Positions 13,300-19,247 of a stretch of DNA of 19,247 nt are shown here, piece by piece. The translations under genes were made by a program, and so were the position numbers. The stretch lies in contig QHYO01000180.1 of NCBI GenBank assembly GCA_003224135.1, positions 1 through 19,247 of the forward strand. The letters run 5' to 3'. Positions within the stretch are counted from its first letter, which is position 1. The number at the start of each line of letters is the position of its first letter. This stretch comes from Acidobacteriota bacterium (GTDB lineage: Bacteria > Acidobacteriota > Terriglobia > Acidiferrales > UBA7541). The notes under the pieces were generated by a model. The model saw only the letters and a list, made by a program, of their open reading frames with translations. It did no database searches and was not told the DNA's origin.

Positions 13300-15990
13300 A
13301 TGGCCACCGAGATGCGGAAGACTGGAGTCGACGTCGTCGGCGACATACCTTGGGGGACACACTTTTGTCTGTTCTACGAGACCGGAGCGGATCTCCTCGA
13401 AACGGTGGTCTCCTACTGCAAAACTGGATTGGAAAACCAGGAGTTCTGCCTTTGGGTCGTTGCCGAACCCCTCACGGGGGAAGACGCCAGACATGCATTA
13501 CAGCGAGCTGTTCCTGACCTCGATCAATACCTGGCTGACCAGAGCATAGAGATTGTCGCGGCTCGCGACTGGTACCTCCAGGATGGCACGTTTGATCTCA
13601 AAAGAGTGATTAGCGGTTGGAACGAGAAACTCGCGAACGCATCGGCCAGGGGCTACGCCGGCGTAAGAGTGACAGGAGATACGGCTTGGCTCGAAAAGAA
13701 GGACTGGAAGGATTTCTGCGAATACGAAGAGTCACTCAACCTGGCGGTCGTCAATCAGCGTCTGGCGGTGCTATGCACGTACCCGCTTGCCGCATGCGGA
13801 GCTGCTGAAATCCTGGATGTAGTGCGAACACATCAATTTGCAGTGACAAGGCGGCGCGGAAGTTGGGACGTTATCGAGACCGCCGGGCACAAACAAGCTA
13901 AGGCGGAAATCAAGCGCCTGAATGAGGAACTGGAAGAACGTGTCCTGGAACGGACCAGCCAACTGAGGGCCGTCAACAGGGAGCTGACAAAGGAAGTATT
14001 GCAACGTCAGCGCGTCGAGGAGGCGCTGCTGCGCAGTGAGGCCTATTTAGCGGAAGCACAGAGAGTGAGCCACACCGGCAGTTTCGGCTGGAGTGTTCCG
14101 AGCGGGCATATCGTCTGGTCAGACGAAACGTTTCGAATTCTTGAATACGACCCGGCCAACAATCCTACAGTGGAATTCATACTGCAACGAACGCATCCGG
14201 AGGACAAAGACTTCGTCCAAGGAACGCTCGATCAAGCGGCAAGGGATAGGAAGGTTTTCGAGTTTGAACATCGGCTGCTGATGCCGGATGGCTCGGTGAA
14301 GTACGTTCGAGTTGTGGGTCATCCCTCAACAAACTCAACAAGCGATGAATCGGGCGATGAATCGGGCAACTTTGAATTCGTGGGGGCGGTGACGGATATC
14401 ACCGAGAGCAAGCGAGCGGAAGAATCGCTGCGCCGGAGCGAGGGTTATCTTGCCGAAGCGCAGAGGCTCACACATACGGGCAGTTGGGTCTGGCGGGTAG
14501 CGGGACGAGAGGCCTTGCATCTGTCCGAGGAATGGTATCGGGTATACGGCTTCGACCCGGAAGCGGGCGTGCCGACTTGGGAGGAACGGCTGCAGCGCAT
14601 CCATCCGGAGGATCGAGCCATATGGCAAGCAACTATCGATCGAGCCATAGATGAAAAGTCCGATTACGAAATGGAATTCCGCATCCTTCTTCCCGCCGGG
14701 ACCGTGAGATACATCCACACCGTTGGCCATCCTGTTGTGAGCGCATCCGGCGATTTGGTGCAATTCGTGGGTAGCTCGATTGACGTCACCGAACGCAAGC
14801 GGGCGGAGGCGCTGCGCGACGGAGAGAGCCGCATTTTGGAGATGATCGCGCGCGATGCTTGGTTGGAGGAAATACTGGAGAACCTGGTGCGTGTTGTGGA
14901 GGCGCAATTTGCCGGCTTGCTTTGCTCTGTCCTACTCCTCGACAAGGATGGAAAGCACGCGCGACACGGTGCAGCCCCCAGCCTTCCTGAGGCCTACAGC
15001 AAGGCCATCGATGGACTTTGCATCGGACCGAAGGCAGGATCTTGCGGCACGGCCATGTATCGCAGAGAGCCTGTTGTGGTCACTGACATTCTTCAGGATC
15101 CGCTCTGGGAGCCGTACCGGGACGTGGCCGAGCCCTACGGGTTCCGCGCCTGCTGGTCTACTCCCATACTTGCGCATTCGGGCCAGGCATTGGGCTCGTT
15201 TGCCATGTATTACCGCGAACCCCGCGGTCCGAGCCCGGCTGAGATGCGCGCCCTGGAAATGGCCACGCACCTCGCCGGCATTGCCATAGAACGCAAGCTG
15301 GCGCGCGAAGAGCGCGAACGATTGCGTCAGGCACAAGCGGATCTCGCGCACATAAATAGAGTGACCACCATGGGCGAGCTGACTGCTTCGCTGGCGCACG
15401 AGATCAGACAGCCGATTTCCGCAGCAGATACAAACGCTAAGACCTGCCTGCGATGGCTTGGTCGCGATGATCCCGACGTGGCAGAGGCACGCGAAGCCGC
15501 GCTGTTCAAGAAGGGCGGGCTGCAGCCGGAGCTGGTTGATGTTAATGAACTCATTCTAGAAATGATTGTCCTGCTGCGCAGCGAGGCCAGCCGCTACGCG
15601 ATCTCGATCCGCACCGAGTTTGCAGAGAATCTTCCAAAGGTCATGGCGGACCGTGTGCAACTTCAGCAGGTTTTCATGAACCTGATGCTCAACGGCATCG
15701 ATGCCATGAAGGAGACGAGCGGTGGAAGTGAGCTTACTATCAGGTCGAAAGTCGATGATGGTCAATTGCTGATCTCGGTCAGCGATACCGGTGTGGGATT
15801 GCCTCCAGAGCAAGCGGACCAGATCTTCAGTGCTTTCTTTACGACCAAGGATAACGGGACTGGTATGGGCTTGCCCATCAGTCGGTCGATCATCGAGTCT
15901 CATGGCGGCCGCTTGTGGGCCGCCGGTGCTCCGGGGCGGGGCGCAACTTTTCAGTTCACGCTGCCTGCCACGGCTGCGGCGCACGCATAA
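13300..15990 (+). CDS. MEDS-PAS-PAS-GAF sensor histidine kinase with shortened DHp domain
   Basis: 896 residues from ATG 13300, chosen because GTGAGG lies 8 nt upstream and family proteins begin near RKTG.DV.GD+PWGTH; ATG 13228 would add 24 residues. Domains: MEDS/DcmR-type sensory domain (about 10-178, with GTHFCLFYE), coiled coil (198-245), two PAS_3 folds (about 248-370 and 380-500, each with HPED), GAF (about 505-665), HisKA H-box SLAHEIRQP with H700, and HATPase (about 783-888) with N798, DTGVGLP (829-835) and GTGMGLPISRSI (853-864). There is no membrane segment, so it is a cytosolic sensor. In homologues I recall, a second DHp helix of about 17-20 residues stands between EAREA and the LFKK motif. 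Here EAREAA (residue 734) joins directly to LFKKGG, at about 15499-15503 and in frame. No response regulator is adjacent. Confidence 0.88.
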   Translation: MATEMRKTGVDVVGDIPWGTHFCLFYETGADLLETVVSYCKTGLENQEFCLWVVAEPLTGEDARHALQRAVPDLDQYLADQSIEIVAARDWYLQDGTFDLKRVISGWNEKLANASARGYAGVRVTGDTAWLEKKDWKDFCEYEESLNLAVVNQRLAVLCTYPLAACGAAEILDVVRTHQFAVTRRRGSWDVIETAGHKQAKAEIKRLNEELEERVLERTSQLRAVNRELTKEVLQRQRVEEALLRSEAYLAEAQRVSHTGSFGWSVPSGHIVWSDETFRILEYDPANNPTVEFILQRTHPEDKDFVQGTLDQAARDRKVFEFEHRLLMPDGSVKYVRVVGHPSTNSTSDESGDESGNFEFVGAVTDITESKRAEESLRRSEGYLAEAQRLTHTGSWVWRVAGREALHLSEEWYRVYGFDPEAGVPTWEERLQRIHPEDRAIWQATIDRAIDEKSDYEMEFRILLPAGTVRYIHTVGHPVVSASGDLVQFVGSSIDVTERKRAEALRDGESRILEMIARDAWLEEILENLVRVVEAQFAGLLCSVLLLDKDGKHARHGAAPSLPEAYSKAIDGLCIGPKAGSCGTAMYRREPVVVTDILQDPLWEPYRDVAEPYGFRACWSTPILAHSGQALGSFAMYYREPRGPSPAEMRALEMATHLAGIAIERKLAREERERLRQAQADLAHINRVTTMGELTASLAHEIRQPISAADTNAKTCLRWLGRDDPDVAEAREAALFKKGGLQPELVDVNELILEMIVLLRSEASRYAISIRTEFAENLPKVMADRVQLQQVFMNLMLNGIDAMKETSGGSELTIRSKVDDGQLLISVSDTGVGLPPEQADQIFSAFFTTKDNGTGMGLPISRSIIESHGGRLWAAGAPGRGATFQFTLPATAAAHA

Positions 15991-16019
15991 CCTCTCCATC
16001 TGCGCTGGTTGGTCCGTCG

Positions 16020-17060
16020 TCAGCGAAGTGGCTCGACCACTCCTACTTTGTTGACGCCGCTACAGGCCAGGTATACGCGGCCGTCGGAGGTAGCTGCCAT
16101 ATTCCGCACGGTTCCGCCTCCCGAAGGAATTTTTGTACGCGCAAATTCTTCGGTTTTCGGATTGAAGCGGACGAGCGTATTTGGAGTTACGCCGGACTCG
16201 CTGTACCAAACCATGCCGTCCGGAGTGATCGTAATTCCATACGGATCGGATCCGGCACCGCCGGGAGAAGCCCACATCTTGACTGCGCCTGACACTGGAT
16301 CAAGGCGCCCGAGGTTCCCGCCCTGGTAATCGGTGAAGTACACTTTGTCATCAGCGGCAATCGCTAGACGCCGCGGTCGCACGCCTTCCGGCAGCGGATA
16401 TTCCACGATCTGCATCGTTTTGGGCTCAGTTTTGGATATATCGATCCGAGCCAGCTTGTCGGTGCCGAATTCGCAGAAAAATGGGACCCCTTTGCTGTTG
16501 ATCTGGATTCCGTATGGCCGTGCGTCTTTGGTTGGAACAAGCTTCAATTCAATTTTTCCGGTTTTTGGATCGAGGCGGCCCACCATGTTCCCAACCTGTA
16601 CGGTGAACCAGAGCGTTCCGTGTGCGTCGAAAACAGCCGTGTGCGGATCTTCCGCCTTCGCATCCGGCATCTTGTACTGAGTGACTTCGCCGGAGCGCGG
16701 ATTAAGCTTGCCGATGTGGGCGGCGAAATTTCCGGTGTACCAGATGTTGCCGTCACTGTCGGCAACGAGGCCATGCGGACCATCGTTTTTGCCCTTTAGG
16801 GGATACTCTTTGAAATCTCCAGTTGCAGGATCGAGCCGCCCGAGCTTGCTAACCATTTGCTCGGTGAACCACAGTGAGCCATCCGGTGCCACCGCAGGAT
16901 CATGAGGGTGCGCGCCTTTCGTCGGAACCTCCCATTCGCGGATTTTGACGTTGAGATCGCCGACTGCCGATGTACCCGTTGACGGCCGCGAAGCAATCCC
17001 GCTGGCAAGCGCCAGGCCCGCAATCCACATACTGCAAAGCACGCTGGTTTGTAAGTGCAT
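16020..17060 (-). CDS. Virginiamycin B lyase-like (Vgb/SMP-30-type) beta-propeller protein
   Basis: 346 residues from ATG 17060, with GGGAGGAA just upstream. Signal peptide at about 1-24 (VLCSMWIAGLALASG), so periplasmic or secreted. The body is a run of propeller repeats of the form .PHGLVADSDGNIWYTGNFAA, then HIGKLNPRSGEV, recurring at roughly 40-45 residue spacing. Variants include LWFTEQMVSKLGRLDP, LWFTVQVGNMVGRLDP, VYFTDYQGGNLGRLDP and VWYSESGVTPNTLVRFNP, matching the Vgb-type six- or seven-bladed fold. Vgb itself linearises streptogramin B, but most environmental homologues are of unknown function, so antibiotic resistance should not be assumed. It is convergent with the kinase gene (29 bp gap) and divergent from the small secreted protein. 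Confidence 0.85.
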   Translation of the reverse strand: MHLQTSVLCSMWIAGLALASGIASRPSTGTSAVGDLNVKIREWEVPTKGAHPHDPAVAPDGSLWFTEQMVSKLGRLDPATGDFKEYPLKGKNDGPHGLVADSDGNIWYTGNFAAHIGKLNPRSGEVTQYKMPDAKAEDPHTAVFDAHGTLWFTVQVGNMVGRLDPKTGKIELKLVPTKDARPYGIQINSKGVPFFCEFGTDKLARIDISKTEPKTMQIVEYPLPEGVRPRRLAIAADDKVYFTDYQGGNLGRLDPVSGAVKMWASPGGAGSDPYGITITPDGMVWYSESGVTPNTLVRFNPKTEEFARTKIPSGGGTVRNMAATSDGRVYLACSGVNKVGVVEPLR

Positions 17061-17120
17061 AGGTTCCTCCCGGCCGGCGCGAACACGGCCTACGAGTGAA
17101 GTCTGCGGGCTGTGTATGGC

Positions 17121-17160
17121 TAGCGTAGTCCCGTGAGCAAGCGTAGTTCAAGCGTAGTTC
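17121..17160. repeat. Tandem 11-bp duplication with a third partial copy
   Basis: AAGCGTAGTTC occurs twice head-to-tail (17139-17149 and 17150-17160), with a related TAGCGTAGTC at 17121-17130. It lies in the intergenic region between the divergent propeller gene and the small secreted protein. It could be iterated regulator sites or simple replication slippage. Confidence 0.5.
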
Positions 17161-17358
17161 AGCCGCGCAGAATGACAACACTGACGGTCTTTCTAGGCTC
17201 CTGTGGTCGGTGAAGACGGCTTCGGCCGCGGGTGGCGCGTTGAAGAAGAGTTGGTAATGTCCTCGAACGGTGTTATGGTTCGCAGTGCTTTCGGGTAATT
17301 AGGCCATTCGTTTCAATCCTCTCTGTATCAAACGCAAAGAAATGCGCAAAGGAGATTT

Positions 17359-17826
17359 ATGAATGCACGGGCAGGTTTGTTGAGTTTCGCGGTACTGTTC
17401 GCAGCCGCCGCTGTGTGCGTGGCCGCCGACGATGTGAATATGGGCACTTGGAAGCTGGACGAGGCCAAATCCAAGATCGGTGCGGGAGCCCCGAAAAACA
17501 CGACTGTAGTGTACGAAGCCGCTGGCGACAGCGTGAAAGTTATTGTAGATGGCGTTGGCGCGGACGGCAAACCCTCGCACAATGAATGGACGGGCAAATT
17601 TGATGGCAAAGACTACCCCTTGACCGGTGATCCGACGGCCGACACACGGTCATACAAGCAGATCGACCCCCGGACCCTGGAGCTGACCAACAAAAAAGGC
17701 GGCAAGGTTGTCGTCAGCGGTAAAATCACGGTTTCGGCTGACGGAAAGACGCGCACTGTCAGCACTAAGGGTGTGGACGCCAACGGCAAAAAGGTGGCAA
17801 CCACGGCGGTCTACGACAAGCAGTAA
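17359..17826 (+). CDS. Small secreted protein of an acidobacterial-type family
   Basis: 155 residues from ATG 17359, with AAAGGAGA 5 nt upstream. Signal peptide at about 1-23 (LLSFAVLFAAAAVCVAADD), so exported. The mature part begins NMGTWKLDEAKSKIG, then TTVVYEAAGDSVKVIVDGVG, ADGKPSHNEWTGKFDGKDYP, then KGGKVVVSG and SADGKTRTVSTKG, and ends VYDKQ. This alternating beta-strand, lysine/glycine-rich pattern is common among small exported proteins of Acidobacteriota and is reminiscent of lipocalin-like folds; no activity is known to me. It is a stand-alone gene closed by a clear intrinsic terminator at 17861. Confidence 0.85.
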   Translation: MNARAGLLSFAVLFAAAAVCVAADDVNMGTWKLDEAKSKIGAGAPKNTTVVYEAAGDSVKVIVDGVGADGKPSHNEWTGKFDGKDYPLTGDPTADTRSYKQIDPRTLELTNKKGGKVVVSGKITVSADGKTRTVSTKGVDANGKKVATTAVYDKQ

Positions 17827-17860
17827 CAGGCAGTAGGTTGCAGACACAACAACTCGCTGA

Positions 17861-17886
17861 AGGGCCGCTTTGCGCGGCCTTTTTTT
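17861..17886 (+). terminator. Rho-independent terminator after the small secreted protein
   Basis: GGCCGC (17863-17868), loop TTTGC, GCGGCC (17874-17879) followed by seven T (17880-17886), 34 nt past the stop. A textbook intrinsic terminator. Confidence 0.92.
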
Positions 17887-17909
17887 AATGCTAATCGCGC
17901 GCATACGTC

Positions 17910-18338
17910 TTAGTTCGGCGTTCGGTTTATGGGGAGGTTGGCTGGCCTGTCGCCAGTGTAGGTCCAGGAATCCAATTCCAAACTGTTGAAGGCAGGATTT
18001 TTCGGGTTGAACCTGACGACAACTTTTTTTCCGACCGGCAATTCTCTCGCGGCAAATTCACGAGCGGTTTCTTCACTTGAGAAATTCTTGTACCAACTTC
18101 CCCACACGCGATAGCCCTTGGCATCGCGAAAATCGTAGCTAAACGTGGCGCAGAAACAGTGCCCTCCGCCGATTCCGGTATCCTGACGACGCTCAATATC
18201 GATTCGCGTGATTAAGCCGTCGGCCGTTGGCCAGGCGAGCGATGCGCGGTACAGCCAGAAACCGCGTGCAATCGCAGAAAGCACCGCTATGCCCAGCGCC
18301 AGCCAGACCGCCAGTTGAAATGCGTGTGCGCGAAACAT
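17910..18338 (-). CDS. DUF3592-like single-TM protein
   Basis: 142 residues from ATG 18338; GGAG lies about 13 nt upstream, weak for a start. One N-terminal membrane segment (about 8-29, AVWLALGIAVLSAIARGFWL) is followed by WPTADGLI, then ATFSYDFRDAKGYRVWGSWY, an E/A-rich alpha segment (FSSEETAREFAAREL) and VGKKVVVRFNPKNP, the pattern of DUF3592 (W...G.I, then Y.....V.Y.P.NP). Function unknown. It is convergent with the terminator of the small secreted protein and 65 bp downstream of the permease gene on the same strand. Confidence 0.7.
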   Translation of the reverse strand: MFRAHAFQLAVWLALGIAVLSAIARGFWLYRASLAWPTADGLITRIDIERRQDTGIGGGHCFCATFSYDFRDAKGYRVWGSWYKNFSSEETAREFAARELPVGKKVVVRFNPKNPAFNSLELDSWTYTGDRPANLPINRTPN

Positions 18339-18403
18339 GCTTCATCGTAAGCTCCAGCCAAAGCGGCTTAAAGTCAATTCCCAAACTCAACCAACGCTTG
18401 GCG

Positions 18404-19247
18404 CTACTCCATTCTCAGCGCGTTCATGGGCGAGATGGAGGCTGCGCGGCTTGCGGGAATGATGGCCGCGAAAAAGGAGCAGATCGCGAGTGATATCGTA
18501 GCCACGCTCAGCGCGGGCGGGTCCCAGGAGGAAATGCCGTACAACTGAGCGGAGATCAAACGCCCAGCACCCACGGCCAGTGGCAGGCCGAGCAGCAGTC
18601 CAATTAACACGCGCTTGAACGCGCCGCGCAGCACAAGTTGAATTACCTTGGGCCGGTCGGCGCCGAGCGCCATGCGAATGCCGATTTCGTTGGTTCGCTG
18701 CGCCACGGAATACGCCGTGACGCCGTAAAGTCCAACCGCAGCCAGGATCAAAGCCACAATTCCGAACAGGCCTGCGAGGCTGGCTACGGCGCGCTCCTGG
18801 TCAAAGGAAAGAGCGATCTGCTGCTGCATCGTCCTGACGCTATTGATCGTCAAGTTGGGATCCAAATCAGCGAGCAATCGGGTGAGCTGCGCTTCGAGCG
18901 CGCCGGGGGACATATTGGTTACCAGCAGAATTCCACCGATGAAATGGGAGCGGAATTCGAGCTTCTTCATCAACGGATTTTGATAGTCGACATTCTGGGC
19001 CAGCGGAACATAGAACATTGGCCGAGCGGGCTTGTCGAGGCCCCAGCCAGCGAATTTCGCATCGCGCACGACGCCAACGATACGGAATGTGCCAGCAAGT
19101 TCGGGCATGTCCAGGCCGAAGTGCTGATCGAGCGGGTTCTCGTCACTCTTGAAGAAGCGCTTCACGAAGGCCTCGTTGACGAGAGCGACCGGCGCCGTGG
19201 TTTCGTTGTCCGCGGGAGTAAAGGCACGACCACGTAAGACCGGGATA
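18404..19247 (-). CDS. ADOP-type MacB/FtsX ABC permease, C-terminal part (5' end beyond window)
   Basis: About 280 codons; the frame stays open to the right edge (IPVLRGRAFTPADNETTAPV), so the ORF start at 19165 is not real. Ends TAG at 18404-18406. MacB-like periplasmic core (FRIVGVVRDAKFAGWGLDKP) leads to three membrane segments in the C-terminal FtsX domain: about AVASLAGLFGIVALILAAVG, RVLIGLLLGLPLAVGAG and VATISLAICSFFAAIIPASR. The cytosolic loop QRTNEIGIRMALGAD and the ending RAASISPMNALRME are typical. In Acidobacteriota these are the 'ADOP' permeases, present in many copies and often orphan; the substrate is unknown. The partner ATPase would lie, if present, beyond the window. Confidence 0.88.
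   Translation of the reverse strand, partial: IPVLRGRAFTPADNETTAPVALVNEAFVKRFFKSDENPLDQHFGLDMPELAGTFRIVGVVRDAKFAGWGLDKPARPMFYVPLAQNVDYQNPLMKKLEFRSHFIGGILLVTNMSPGALEAQLTRLLADLDPNLTINSVRTMQQQIALSFDQERAVASLAGLFGIVALILAAVGLYGVTAYSVAQRTNEIGIRMALGADRPKVIQLVLRGAFKRVLIGLLLGLPLAVGAGRLISAQLYGISSWDPPALSVATISLAICSFFAAIIPASRAASISPMNALRME

Noticed and set aside
16020..17060. Streptogramin resistance gene
   Set aside because: Only fold-level Vgb similarity; most environmental homologues have no shown lyase activity, so resistance is not claimed.

Overview
The window looks like a chromosomal stretch from an Acidobacteriota bacterium (subdivision-1-like; inferred from gene content, not from a search). The pointers are an ADOP-type MacB/FtsX permease, a secreted choice-of-anchor-D (ASH) repeat protein with a fibronectin-type C-terminus, a small secreted protein of a type common in that phylum, a MEDS-PAS-GAF histidine kinase, and a dispersed intergenic repeat of the 'CHPERSE' type. 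No IS element, CRISPR array or intact mobile element is visible.

Layout. (1) 1-2876 is an accessory, decaying segment: a FAD-dependent oxidoreductase broken by a frameshift and a stop, the tail of a TPR-like protein, one intact PLP enzyme of the cysteine synthase family, and a twice-frameshifted phage terminase small subunit that runs up to the 3' end of a tRNA-Phe(GAA) gene, a classic integration position. (2) 2877-8973 is minus-strand throughout. In transcription order it holds a GNAT acetyltransferase, uppP/bacA, an orphan mazF-like toxin, ftsK (split by one in-frame TAA), the ASH-repeat secreted protein and tRNA-Phe. (3) 8974-12000 holds a divergent intergenic region with a possible 19-codon ORF and three stem-loops, then rsgA on plus, then, convergently, an aldehyde dehydrogenase whose C-terminus is lost through a deletion plus frameshift. 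A 14-bp perfect hairpin and a dispersed repeat lie between rsgA and the dehydrogenase. (4) 12353-15990 holds a small two-TM protein (minus) and a large cytosolic hybrid-sensor kinase (plus) that has a catalytic His but appears to lack the second DHp helix. (5) 16020-19247 holds a virginiamycin-B-lyase-like propeller (minus), a small secreted protein with a clear terminator (plus), a DUF3592-like membrane protein (minus) and the C-terminal part of an ADOP permease (minus, runs off the right edge).

Functional links. uppP (lipid carrier recycling) and ftsK (division/chromosome segregation) are cell-envelope and division housekeeping genes; mazF sits between them without a visible mazE. The remaining genes look like independent units.

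No new defence or metabolic system is evident. The most notable property is the number of genes with lesions: FAD oxidoreductase, terminase, ftsK, aldehyde dehydrogenase, the histidine kinase DHp and mazF. This means either real gene decay or residual sequence/assembly error, and reads or a close relative would decide between them.
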